Shown here: positions 35,190 through 46,299 of the stretch, in pieces
Layout of the letters: the number at the start of each line of letters is the position of its first letter
Position numbering within the stretch: the first letter of the stretch is position 1
Assembly: GCA_947683425.1 (NCBI GenBank)
Contig: CANTUQ010000004.1
Span: 11,570,001-11,634,000 of the forward strand
Length of the DNA: 64,000 bases
Source of the DNA: Excoecaria cochinchinensis
Lineage: Eukaryota; Streptophyta; Magnoliopsida; Malpighiales; Euphorbiaceae
Reading direction: 5' to 3'
Notes under the pieces: generated by a model
The model's input: the letters and a program-made list of their open reading frames with translations, nothing else
Database searches by the model: none
Told to the model about the DNA's origin: nothing
Translations under genes and position numbers: made by a program

Positions 35190-36020
35190 TTAGATTATGA
35201 GATTTGTGTGACCAGTCCCTTAGGGCATAGTGTCAGTGTGAGTAGAGTCTTTAGGAGTTGTCCTTTGATTGTTGAGGGAGCTGTGCTTCCAGCGGATTTG
35301 ATTGAGTTACCCTTCAGAGAGTTTGACTTGATTCTGGGTATGGACTGGTTGGGTAAGCATCGGGTTGTGGTTGATTGCCATAGGAAGACGGTTGTGCTTC
35401 GGGATAGAAGTCAGTCTCTTGTGTTTTTGAAAGGTTTGGGTGCTAGTTCTATGAATAATGTGATTTCAGCGATGCAAGCCAAGAGGTTTATCAGGAAAGG
35501 TTGTGAGGCTTTTCTTGCAGTTGTGTTAGATTCCAAGAGAGATCAAGTTCAGATTGAGGACATTCCTGTAGTGCGGGAGTTTAGTGATGTGTTCCCGAGC
35601 GAGTTGCCTGGTTTGCCTCCTGAGAGAGAGGTCGAGTTGTCCATTGAAATTATGCCAGGTACTACACCTATTTCGAGAGCACCTTATCGGATGGCTCCTG
35701 TAGAGTTGAGGGAACTTAAATCTCAGCTACAAGAGTTATTAGATAAGGGGTTTATTAGACCGAGCATATCTCCTTGGGGAGCTCCAGTCCTGTTTGTCAA
35801 GAAGAAAGATGGATCATTGCGGATGTGTATCGACTACAGGTAGATTAATAAAGTTACAGTGAAGAATAAGTATCCATTGCCTAGGATTGAAGATTTATTT
35901 GATCAGCTTCAAGGTGCAGGTGTCTTCTCCAAGATAGATCTTCGATCAGGGTACTACCAGCTCAGTTGTTCAGTTCAGGTGAGAATTTCGAGGACGAAAT
36001 TCTTATTAGTAGGGGAGAGT
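35190..36020 (+). pseudogene. Tekay protease end and RT N-terminus, truncated
   Basis: This is the same frame as Gag after the TAG. It reads the protease C-terminus (FDLILGMDWLGKHRVVVDC), linker FSDVFPSELPGLPPEREVEL, then RT motifs PYRMAPVELRELKSQLQELL, KGFIRPSISPWGAPVLFVKK and MCIDYR, TAG (35841-35843, again CAG in B2), INKVTVKNKYPLPRIEDL and FSKIDLRSGYYQL. Motif A with its catalytic Asp is reached. The sequence then jumps near 35965 to the 3' border (GTGAGAATTTCGAGGACG), losing the YxDD box, RNase H and integrase. No active RT can be made. With only two stops and young LTRs, the deletion probably predates or closely followed insertion. Confidence 0.88.
36008..36019 (+). other. Polypurine tract of B1
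   Basis: AGTAGGGGAGAG directly before the 3' LTR, preceded by ATTTCGAGGACGAAATTCTT, the usual Tekay 3' border. Confidence 0.8.
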
Positions 36021-38588
36021 TGTCACATCCCATTTGCCCCCTAGTAGAATGAGCCTGTCTGTCTGTCTGTATGTGTAAGCATTCGCATGTGTTCGGCATT
36101 TCATAAGGGTATGTCAGTAGAAATGCATGTTTTGGGTTTTATTATTGTGTGGGTGCATTCATGGCACTAGTATGTTAATTAAATGAGAAATATTTGTGTG
36201 CATGTGTTCATACCATTGTATGGTATGCATAAGTTAAGAGGGTTTTAGGTGTGAGTATTGTAGGTTATTTTGGTGTGAGTGATTAGTTTCACCAATAGGA
36301 AATTGATACATATTTAGGATAAAGAAAAGAAAAAGAAAAGGGAATGAAAGAAAAGGAACTTAGAGATTTACGTTTCTTTTCTCACTCTTTTTCTTCTTCT
36401 TCATTTTCTTTATTTCAAGTACTGTATTGTTGATTCAAGGTCTTATTGGTGAAATTGATTCTCTCTTTGCACCCTCTCTAGTAAGTAATTGAATTCTCTC
36501 ATCTAGTTGTTTCATTTACTTCATCTTCTTCTTCCTTAAGTTTAGATTTAACTTAGGGTTTTCTTTGTGAATATTCTTGCTGTGTTTGTGTTTAGCTGAA
36601 GCTCCTCGCGATCCTAAGGGCAAAGAGGTTGCTGGACCTAGTGGAGCTAAGTGATAGAGGCTTAGATTTCAGGTTTGGGAATTTTTGATTGTGTTTTGTG
36701 TGATTTTAAGTTTACTGTAAAATTTAGGGTTTATATGTTCTTGAAGAATTTGAATGCAAATACCCTTGATTAGGTTGACTGAATACTGGTTTGAGTTGTT
36801 TATATGTTGTTTGAATTGTTTGGGATCTTCCTTGAAAGGTATGAATTGATTTGTATGGTTTTAAATCAAATTTGGATTGATTTTATTGTTCTGGAAATTC
36901 TGGAAATCGAGTTCTGTCAAAAATCCCGTTATTCCTGATGCTGTCGCGCGACTCGCCAAGAAGAGAGGCAAGTCACGAGACGTGATCTCAGGTCACGTCG
37001 CGTGACCTGCCAGCTTGAGGCTGGTCGCGGGTTGTGGCTGCCTGTCATAACTCGTGACCAGTTGAGATGAAGCCAGTCACGAGACGTGACTCCCCGTCAC
37101 GCCACGTGATCGGCTGTGGGAAGGCAAGCCGCGTAGCAGCTGAAGAGAAGCAAGTCACGAGACGTGACGACTAGTCACGTCGCGTGACCTGCGAGAGTGC
37201 CGAAGCAAGTCACGAGACGTGACGTCCAGTCATGTCGCGTGACCTGCGAGGGCGCTGCGTGATCTGCAAGATCACGTCGCGTGATCTGTGAGGGACGAGG
37301 CGTGATCAGCGATAGATGTCGTCTGATCCGCGGGGGGCAGAGCAAGTCACGAGACGTGACCCTCAGTCACGTCGCGTGACCTGCCCTGTGAGGAGGCCAG
37401 TCACGCCTTGTGACAAGCCAATCTCGCCCGTTTCCCCGTTCTGCTCTTTTTCTGAAATTTCCCAGCTTTTGACTCAAAAATAAATCTAGTATTTTCTTCT
37501 GGATGAATTTATACTGTAGTATAATGCCTGTCCTACTTGTATATACTCTGATTTGAATAATACCATGAATTTCTGATGAATACTAATATGTACACTGAAA
37601 GGTGATCTGTTTGACGCATAACCTGCTAGAGTCAAGTAAGTGGATAGTTAGGCATGCCTAAGAGAGTCTTTTAGCTGCAGCCCTCAGTTCAGTTTGGACC
37701 CCGATCAGGTCCCCGTTTGGTTCCTCGCGAACCCATCAGTATAGGATCTTGATTAAGATCCCCTCAGTAAATAAATAACATGTTTTGATAAATGATATGA
37801 TATTTGATTTGTACCTGTGAGGTACCCTCAGTATTCGATTCGTACCCGTAAGGTACCCTCAGTACACTCGATATCCACTACCTAGAGTCAGCAGGTGTTC
37901 ATTTATTGTTCAATTGATTTGTTCTGTTCTGATTTGGATATGAAATATGATATCTGAGTAAGTATATGATGAGATGCATGTCAGATTATTCTCGAATGAA
38001 TATGATTGTGAGATATTGATTATATGGCCTTTATACGTGAATACGTTTATATGTATTATGCTAACCTTTGCATATTGCCATTCTGAATGTGACATGTTTC
38101 GGCGACCATTGTGAATGGCCGTCCATAATTTATGTGTGTTTCCCCACTAAGCATTTATCGCTTAGCACGGTGTGTTTACCCGTGCAGGTGCGGAAGGAGT
38201 TTTGCCTTGTGAGAGTCGCCATCATCAAGCCAACACAGAAGGGTTTTAGTGTAGGGCTCAGTTTTGTATCAGTGATGATTCTTTTTGTATTGAACTTTCT
38301 CTGTATCAGTTTTGTATCAGCTTCCGCATTTGTAATTATATTTTGGTTATGTAATATTATTTTTTGTTTCAGCTAGTTGATCAGATCATTATTGTAATAG
38401 TTTATTATAGTAATGCATGATCAGCTTTTGCTTTCTGCATGTAAAGATTTTAATTATTCTGTATTTCTGAATGTATGTTATGAATGAATATATGATATAC
38501 TTTGTACTTGCTTGGTGGCACCTTTACTCATACAGCATCTCACTCCTTCTCGGATGGGATCGCCTACGTATGGGAAGGGGGTGTGACA
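36021..38588 (+). repeat. 3' LTR of B1
   Basis: 2568 bp. It matches 31172-33737 with scattered substitutions, many of them C/T or G/A at CpG sites (for example AAGCATTTATCG for AAGCGTTTATCG at 38151). Palindrome array 36940-37425, ladder 37696-37856, double hairpin 38145-38187. Confidence 0.92.
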
Positions 38589-39458
38589 CGGAAGGTAAGC
38601 AACCCTAACTGTAGGGTAGAAGTTAATGAAAATGCTCCTAAACATGATAAGGGTAAAAGTCTAGTGAATCCTAAAGAAGAGGATCTTGATATTAATAGAC
38701 TGCCATTTCCTGCAGTGGCTAGGAAGGAAAAGAAAAATGAACAACTAGCTAGGTTTCTAGAACTGTTTAAGAAACTGCACATAAATTTACCATTTGCTGA
38801 AGCTTTAGCTCACATGCCTAACTATCCTAAATCCATGAAAGTATTATATTATAATAAAAAGAAATTAGAAGGGCATGGAACTGTACAGCTCACAGAAAAT
38901 TGCAGTGCTATAATCATGAACAAGATCCCTGAAAAATTGGAGGATCCAGGTAGCTTTACTTTACCCTGTGAAATTGGTGAGGATTTTTATGGAAATGCTT
39001 TGTGTGATTTGGGTGCTAGCATAAATTTGATGCCTTATTCTATTTGTAGGAAGCTTAATCTTGGAGAGCTCAAGGAGACGGGAATGAGACTCCAACTTGC
39101 AGATAGGTCAGTGAGGAGACCCAAAGGAGTGATTGAGGATCTGTTAGTGAAAGTGGGGAAATTTATTTTCCCAGTGGATTTTGTAGTGATGGAGATGGAA
39201 GAGGATCGCAAGGTACCACTCATTGCGGGTAGGCCGTTTTTAAATACAGCCAAGGCGTTGATAGATTTACATGGTCAAACGGTAACCCTAAGGTTCAATG
39301 ATGAGGAGTTGGTGGTGGACATGAACAAGGCTCAAAAGTATCCATCTGGTGATATGGAGGAGTCTATTTATTTTGTGGATGAAATAGATGAGTGTGTAGA
39401 GGAGGTGCGGGAAAAAGTGTGGGGAGCTGATCTAGTGAATGTGAGTTTGATACATTAA
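38589..39458 (+). pseudogene. Athila gag end and aspartic protease
   Basis: This is the Athila frame resumed after B1. It reads INRLPFPAVARKEK, FLELFKKLHINLPFAEALAHM and PNYPKSMK, then the protease core PCEIGEDFYGNALCDLGASI with the D-L-G-A active site at about 39008, NLMPYSICRKL, and VPLIAGRPFLNTAKALIDL. The order and DLGASINLMP box are typical of Athila proteases, which cleave the polyprotein in the particle. TAA at 39456 (probably from CAA) separates it from the RT part in the same frame. A reader could mistake 38502 for a start, but the bases before 38589 belong to the B1 LTR. The protease domain itself looks intact. Confidence 0.88.
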
Positions 39459-41208
39459 TTGGAGGATGGAGATATGGAAGAAGAGATGAAGGGAAAATCG
39501 ATATTAGCCGTGGAAATAGAAGATGAAGAAGAGGAATTACAGCAAGAAGAGCTTAATCCGAAAAAGGGGGATTTAAATTCTGAACTTAAACCTCTTCCCT
39601 CTCATTTGAAATATGTGCTTTTGGAAAATGAGCAAAAACTAGTAATTATATCTTCTTTATTGTCAGGTGTTGAAGAGAAGATGTTGCTTGAAGTGCTGAA
39701 AAAGCACAAGGGTGCCATTGGATGGGAGACATCAGATTTGAAGGGGATTGACCCTAGTTACTGCAGACACCGAATTTCGATGGAGGAGGAATGCAAGCCG
39801 GTAGCTCAGCCTCAAAGGGGACTCAATCCGACCATGCAGGAGGTGGTAAAGAAGGAGGTACTTAAACTCCTAGACTCAGGTATTATCTACCCTATCTCTG
39901 ATAGTAAATGGGTTAGCCCAGTACAGTGTGTGCCTAAGAAGGGGGGATGACAGTGGTAAGGAATGAGCTGAATGAATTGATTCCAACTCGTACAGTTACG
40001 GGGTGGAGAGTCTGTATTGATTTTAGAAGGTTGAATAATGCCACTATAAAAGACCATTTCCCTTTGCCTTTTATTGACCAAATGCTAGAGAGGCTGGCAG
40101 GTAATAGGTTTTACTGTTTTTTAGATGGGTACTCGGGATATTTGCAAATCCCTATAGCTCCTGAAGATCAAGAGAAAACAACCTTTACCTGCCCGTATGG
40201 CACATTTGCATATAGGAGAATGCCCTTTGCGTTATGTAATGCACTGGCTACGTTTCAGCGGTGTATGATGGCTATTTTTCATGACTTCATAGAAAAATTT
40301 ATGGAAGTATTTATGGATGACTTCACTATATATGGGGCTGATTTTAAGAGCTGTTTATAGCATCTCGATTTAGTACTAGGGAGGTGTGAAAAGACCAACC
40401 TAGTTTTGAATTGTGAAAAATGCCATTTTATGGTGAGAGAGTGCATTGTGCTGGGCACAAAATTTCGGAGAAAGGGATAGAGGTTGATAAGGCCAAGGTT
40501 AAAGTGATGGAAAAGTTACCACCTCCGACAAGTGTTAAGGGCATTAGGAGTTTTTTAGGATATGCAGGGTTTTACCGTCGCTTTATTAAAGATTTTTCAA
40601 AAATTGCTAAACCCTTGTCTAATTTACTTATGAAAGATGATGCTTTTAATTTTAATAGTGAATGCATGCTAGCTTTTGAAACTTTGAAGCAACAGCTCAT
40701 TTTAGCCCCGATGATTACATCTTCGGATTTGAATCTGCCGTTTGAATTAATGTGTGATGCTAGTGATCATGCAGTTGGAGCAGTGCTTGGACAGCGGCGG
40801 GATAAGATATTTTGTGCAGTTTATTATGCCAGTCATACGTTGACAGGGGCACAGGTTAATTACACCACCATTGAGAAAGAGCTTCTTGCAATTGTGTATG
40901 CGTTTGAGAAGTTCAGGCCATATTTGCTGGGTGCAAAAATAGTGGTGTGGTCGGACCATGCAACCTTGAGGCATTTGTTTGCCAAGAAGGAATCCAAGCC
41001 GCGGTTGATTAGATGGGTGCTTCTATTGCAAGAATTCGACTTAGAAATCAAGGACAAGAAGGGAGCGAGAAATTTTGTGGTGGATCATTTGTCACGATTA
41101 GAGAATGCTCACATTGAAAAAGGGGAAATTTTAGATTTTTTCCCTGGTGAACATATTTGTGCTTTATTTGCATGTGACACCTCTGTTCATTGGTTTGCTA
41201 ATGTAGCA
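39459..41208 (+). pseudogene. Athila reverse transcriptase and RNase H
   Basis: RT starts with LKYVLLENEQKLVIISSLLS and runs through HRISMEEECKPVAQPQR and SKWVSPVQCVPKKGG. A shortened G-run near 39945 shifts the frame. Then WRVCIDFRRLNNATIKDHFP, FYCFLDGYSGYLQI (motif A Asp) and MPFALCNALATFQR, and FMDDF (the YxDD box) at about 40311. TAG stops at 40358 and a second frameshift near 40450 follow. RNase H reads FELMCDASDHAVGAVLGQR, EKELLAIVYAFEKFRPYL, VWSDHATLRHLF and NFVVDHLSRLE. The frame ends at ANVANF, fused to the LTR. Integrase is absent. Catalytic residues survive, but two frameshifts and stops prevent function. Confidence 0.88.
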
Positions 41209-43051
41209 AACTTCAATATAGTACTTAGTTTTGATAGTGTTTTCGTATGATTTTTGGGTGTTTAGTTGTGTTTTTTTGTCATGTTATGTTTCCTTGAGGT
41301 TAATTTTGCTAATCTAAGTCAAATTGGAATTTTGATGCATTATAGATAGCTTTTGATGGAGTTTGACTTGTCTTTCCAGGTGTGGTTCTAGGTACCTCAC
41401 GGTCACAACCAAATTGGTTGTGACCGTGACATAAAAAGGAATTAAAAACAGGAGCTGACTTACATGCACAGTCACAACAAAACTCATTGTGACCGTGACA
41501 TAGAGATCCATTGGACAGAATGCAAGTATAAAGCACCTCATGGTGGCAACCTATTTGGTTGTCATCGTGATATGAAAATCACCAAGGCAGAATTAGTTGA
41601 GAAGACCTCACGGTGGCAACACATTTCATTGCCACCGTGATATAAATTTTTCTTGGACAGAAGCTAAAATTGAAGACCTCACGGTGGCAACAGATTTCAT
41701 TGCCACCGTGACCCCTCTCCTATGCGCAAAGGCAGATTAACGTTCTCGACACCTCACGGTGGCAACAGATTTAATTGCCACCGTGACCACTCTGACACTA
41801 TATAAACGTATTTTTCTGTTTGGCTAGGGTTCCGAATTTTTTTAGTTTAGTTTTCATATTAGTTTTGAGATTGACAATTTTCTGAGCTTTTCTTCTATTT
41901 TGAATTTTAGGTTTCCAATTTTTGTCTTTAGTTTTGAATTAAAAATCAAGAATATTTCATCAGATACACATATTTTTGGTTTCCAATTTTTTTCTTTAAT
42001 TTTGAATTAGAAATCAAGAATATTTCATCAGATACACATAATTTATTTTCAAGAGAGTTTTATTTTCAGGTTTCTAGAATTTGAATTTAATTCTCCATTG
42101 AAGATCCAAAGAAGAAGATTGAAGAACGTGGGATTCAACTGGGATTTCCGCCTCAATGAATTTCTGGGTTTATTCTTTCCTTTATTCTTTTGATTTTGTA
42201 ATGGATTGTGAGTAGTCTTTTAGTTGTTTAGGGGATCTCTGAATCCCCTACCCTTGATGTGAATTCTGAACATGCTTTGATATTCAATATATGAAAGAAA
42301 GGTTTATTTCACTGATTTTTATTGTCAAATCATGAGATGTATATTTTCAAGTTAATTTCCAGTTTTGATGAATGACTTAATTCATGTATCTTTATTGGTT
42401 ATTGAGTTGTATGGATTGAATGTCATGATCAATTATCTTCAGATTTTTTGTTATGGTTGCTGTATCAATTGGACTGCTTCAGAATGGGAATCTAGATGTG
42501 CAGATTTTCATGGTTTAAGATTGGAGTGAGGAGTGAAATAATTAGGTTTTGGGTTGTTTGGCTCCGGAATGGGAAAGCAAACCAAACTTAAGATTTTAGA
42601 GCCGTTCTTAGGCTTGTTGTATGGCTTGCTTCAGAATGGGACGTCATGCAATTAGAATAGCTTGCTCCGGAATGGGACGCTTGGGTTAAGAGGGTTATCC
42701 CGATTTCTTTCATATAGGATTCTTAGATTAATTTTATTCACATTTGGGTATGGGGTGGATGAGTGAACCTGAGCAACGTTCTTTTCATTCTTGAATTTTT
42801 CCCTTGTTTTATTCTGTTATCAGTTTTTTCTGTTAGCTTTATTTGTTTACTTTTCACTTGCTTTTTAACTGTTTAATTCTTTTATTTTTAATCAATCGAT
42901 TACTTAATCAATTCAAACTTTTGGGAATTATTTAGCATACATTTGATTTTCTTCACTTACACACACAATCCCTTGGGTGCGATAACTCGATGTCTTAATT
43001 TTACCCCACTGTATTACTTGTCGATTCAGTACACTTGCTGAGATCGCGTCA
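41209..43051 (+). repeat. 3' LTR of Athila, first few bases missing
   Basis: It matches the 5' LTR from AACTTCAATATAG on; the TGAT tip is replaced by pol sequence. Palindrome array 41397-41786, TATA at 41798. A 60-odd-bp tandem duplication near 41920-42050 (second copy of the segment ending ATCAGATACACATA) makes it longer than the 5' LTR. Confidence 0.88.
41397..41786. repeat. Palindrome array in Athila 3' LTR
   Basis: Six units corresponding one-to-one to 27830-28222, with some decay in unit 3 (TCATGGTGGCAAC..TTGTCATCGTGA). Confidence 0.88.
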
Positions 43052-43819
43052 AGAGCTATTGAACTAGTCAAAGCTTATCATGTATCTCTAGTAAGTTATA
43101 TCTTTACTCAAGCATATAACAAATTAATAAAAACACGCACGATCCCAACCTCTAGGAAGCTTGGTCTCGATGCTCTATTCAGCTCCAATCTTTTCTTTGC
43201 CTTTATCAACTCTCTTGGCCACAGCTTGAACCAACACCATGCAAAACACTTGAGGTACTCTTCTCTTTACTTTAAATCAAAAACAGGAACCAAGTAGAAG
43301 AAGAAGACCAATACTATAAAAATCACGTTACTTACCTTCTTAGGAGACCAATCTCAATCCTTAACTCACTCTCTTCAAACCAATCCAAGGATTCATTCAA
43401 GAAGCAAGCCAAAAGAAGAATAAGGGAACAAAAGAAAGCAAAAGAAGAGGATGGCAGAAACCAACGTGAGGGAGGAAAGAAAAGAGTAGATGGTCAATCC
43501 TCATCCCATATTTACTATTCACATTAATGTCCACTAACCTCATTAATTGTCAATTATCTTTGACTAAGCCAAGTGTCTCCTTTCCTTTTTAATTCAGGTA
43601 AAGCAACTGAATTCTTCCCATTTGTCACACTCCTATAATGCCGTGTGTCAATCCCCTACATTGCCAGATGTCAAAATCCTAATTTAGTTAACATCCCGCA
43701 TGAGGGTTCTGTCGCGCCCGCGATGCTTGTCCTGCTCATGACAGAACTCTCACACTCAACACCTAATCTTTTCTGAACAAAATTTTATAATTCTTCGAGG
43801 GCCAGTTCAGGGTGTTACA

Positions 43820-43860
43820 AATCTCTCCCCCTTAAGAAATTTTGTCCTCGAAATTTCCCC
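43820..43860 (-). other. Polypurine tract and 3' border of element M
   Basis: The minus strand reads AATTTCGAGGACAAAATTTC, then TTAAGGGGGAGAGATT before LTR c. This is the typical Tekay border. Confidence 0.85.
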
Positions 43861-43872
43861 AATATCAGACAA

Positions 43873-44922
43873 TTAACTGAAACTATATTTCATTAATCGA
43901 TAAAAGGACTTACCAGAAGATCTAGCCGGTGTCTTTATAGCTTCAGCAGTCATCGCATATACACGTGGCTGATCATCGGTGGAAAATGGCCTCTCAACCG
44001 TTTTCGATGGTGGTCTTTCAGCTCTACTTCTTCCTCTCCCACTTCTAATATTTCCAGAGGCATTTCCTTTATCTTTGCTTGCTTGTGATGCCAAATTTTC
44101 CTTTAACTTGGGACACTGGGCAAGGAGATGCTCCACGCTACCACTTCTAAAGCAAGCTCCGATGAGTTTCCTACACTCACCCTAATGACGCCTTCCACAG
44201 TGTACACACTCCGGTGCTATACTTCCTCTACTAGCTGGTGGCCTTACACTCCCAACTGAAGTTGGCACAAACACTGAATCTTGTTCATCTTTCCCTCTTC
44301 TAACCCCTCCAACTCTTTTACCAATACTCTCATCTTCTCTTTGAAACCTTCTCTTTTGCTCTCTTTTTTGTTTCAACAATTCAGATTCCTCTAATTTTAT
44401 CGCTGCCAACACCAATCGATAAGAATCCACTGGTTGCAAAGCAACCATGGCAGATAGGGGTCCCCGAAGGCTCTCTCTCAATCTATCTTCAAACTGACGA
44501 CACCTAAAATCCTCAATTAACATACCTTCCAGTACATATTTACTCAAACGAGTAAATTCTTTTTCATATTCCCCAACAGTCATATTCTTTTGCTTGAAAG
44601 TCACAAATGCTTTCCATTTGGCATCTCGGTAAGCTTTGGTTAAAAATTTCTCCTTGAACTCTTGGATAAAGAAATCCCAAGTTAAATCCACAGGTCTCCG
44701 AGGATTCCTCAAAACTAACTTCCACCAGTCATATGCTGCACCCTGCAGCAATGACACAGTGCAAGCTACTTTCTGATTCTGTGGGCAACTGATTTCGTGC
44801 AAAATTCTTCCTATTCTCTCCAACCAAAACTCTGCTATCTCAGATTGATCAAAGGATGTCCCATGGAACTCTTTAGCTCCTCTCTTTCTTATCAAATCTG
44901 ATGGCATTTTTGGAGCTGTCAA
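43873..44922 (-). pseudogene. Tekay-like gag of element M
   Basis: Minus-strand frame from ATG at 44922. Capsid core: RGAKEFHGTSFDQSEIAEFW, CTVSLLQGAAYDWWKLVL, TWDFFIQEFKEKFLTKAY and GEYEKEFTRLSKYVLEG. A basic region follows, then the zinc knuckle CVHCGRRH, a TAG stop at about 44180, GEC, and CFRSGSVEHLLAQC. The second Cys of CFRCG is Ser here. After GKSFYRLMKYSFS the sequence passes into the 3' border, so protease, RT, RNase H and integrase are deleted. It is clearly related to, but in a different subfamily from, the gag of B1 and B2. A real start may lie upstream (45080), where MESDPSENIGETTGSVNPVR can be read in fragments. Confidence 0.8.
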
Positions 44923-45186
44923 CCTATCCAGAATCTATACCAACCCTTGCATCAGCTCCGGGTGGTCCTAAACAGCTCCAGCTCTTTCCTCTCTATCTTG
45001 TGCCCGTACATGTGGATCCACTCGAACCGGATTCACGCTACCCGTAGTCTCTCCAATGTTCTCACTCGGGTCGGACTCCATCTAAAGCCTACAAAATAGC
45101 ATCTGCATTAGGCCACATTCTAGACAAGCTCAAACACACACATACTATACTCTATGACCTTATAGTCCTGAACCATTTAACCTAGA

Positions 45187-45198
45187 GCTCTGATACCA
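45187..45198 (-). other. Primer-binding site of element M
   Basis: The minus strand reads TGGTATCAGAGC. It is followed on the plus strand by CTAA and then, unexpectedly, the plus-strand LTR start of B2. Confidence 0.85.
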
Positions 45199-46299
45199 CT
45201 AATGTCACACCCCGTTTGCCCCCTAGAAGTTCGAGCCATATTTGTGCATGTGCATTTAGTGTGTATTTGCATATCATAAGGTTATTTTGGGTATAATGCA
45301 TATTTACGGGTTTTGCTAGTATGTGGGTGCATGTACGGTGCTAGGGTGTGAATTAGTTGGGTTTCATTTGGGTGTGTTTGCTCACTTGGTTGTAGGATGT
45401 AAGTGAGGATGTTGGGTTGTAATAGTGTGCACATGAGTATATCTTTATAGGGTGTTATTAGTTGGGGTGACTTTGTGTGTGTGTAGTGCATTGTTGTTTA
45501 GTGTGAGTGGTTGATTTCCACCACTAGGGAGTGGACACATGGCTAGGTTAGGAAAATAAAAAGTAGAAGAAGAGAGAGAATTGGGAAATCAGAATTCTTC
45601 ATCCCTCTTTCCCGTTCTTCCCTCTTCTCTTTGTCTTTCTTTTCCTTTGCTTTCCATTTGTGTACCCTAAGCTTGGATTCAAGTTCTTGGTGGTGGGAAT
45701 TGATCACGTCTTGCAGGTATTTAGTAAGTTTTCTGCATTTTTCCATCTTGTTCTTCCACTTCTCCATCTTTTCTTCTTTTAGCTGTTTTGGGTTTTTAAT
45801 ATAGGGTTGTGTTTTGTGTGTTCTTGTGGGTTGATCGTTAGTTGAGCCTCCTCATGAGCCTAAAGGTAAGGAGAAGGCATCAGGAAGTGGAACTAAATGA
45901 TTAGGTGCTAAGGAGATTCAGGTTTGGGAGTTTTGTGATTTATGCATTTTTGGTGATTTTGTTATTTGAATGAATTTCTGGAAAATTTGGTGTTCTTGAT
46001 GTTTTTACTGGTTATTATGTTATGGGTTTTGATTTTTATTGTTCATGAAACCTTGATTGTGAGGTATTGAACCAAATATGAAATTGATTGAGTTGGGGTA
46101 TGAATAGTGATGAGATTGAATGTGTAACTTGATGTTGTTTTGAGAATTCATGAGTAATATCTTATATTGGTATGATTTGATAATGTTAGATGGTTTATTA
46201 ATGTAGTATGAGTGAGGAGAAATGGTTGGAATGAGAAGTTTTTGATTTGGCCTGGAAATGAGGTGAATTTGGCTCTATAGTATTGCATCTGGGCATGGG

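Larger units (their letters stand above)
31172..38588 (+). mobile_element. Tekay element B1, deletion derivative with near-identical LTRs
   Basis: TGTCACATCCC to GGGGTGTGACA, flanked by CGGAA (31167-31171 and 38589-38593), inserted in Athila gag. LTRs of 2566 and 2568 bp differ at roughly 1% of positions by eye. The 2283-bp interior holds a primer site, gag, protease, the RT N-terminus and the polypurine region. The RT core, RNase H, integrase and chromodomain are deleted in one step. Confidence 0.93.
27637..43051 (+). mobile_element. Athila-type Ty3/gypsy element, defective, with nested B1
   Basis: TGATAACTTC to GATCGCGTCA, flanked by the 5-bp duplication AGAGC (27632-27636 and 43052-43056). 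Order: 5' LTR 27637-29430, tRNA-Asp-type primer site 29437-29454, gag 29553-31171, Tekay B1 insertion 31172-38588, rest of gag plus protease 38589-39458, RT and RNase H to about 41208, then directly the 3' LTR. Integrase, any env-like region and the polypurine tract are missing. Without B1 it is about 8.0 kb. Confidence 0.92.
25962..43819 (-). repeat. LTR c (3' LTR of element M), split by Athila
   Basis: The plus-strand left tip is TGTAACACCCC and the right tip GGTGTTACA. Without the Athila insertion and one AGAGC it measures about 2.44 kb. It contains the hairpin (26349-26377), a ladder stem (26677-26694), a 19-bp minisatellite (27092-27357) and the long imperfect dyad GTTCTGTC..GACAGAAC (43709-43750). 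Confidence 0.8.
25962..45202 (-). mobile_element. Tekay-like element M, minus strand, gag-only, 5' LTR missing
   Basis: Read right to left: primer site (45187-45198), gag pseudogene (44922-43873), polypurine tract (43820-43835), then 3' LTR c (43819 leftwards to 25962, split by Athila at 27637-43051). Pol is deleted. The 5' LTR should begin at 45203, but the plus-strand LTR of B2 starts there instead. Confidence 0.75.
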
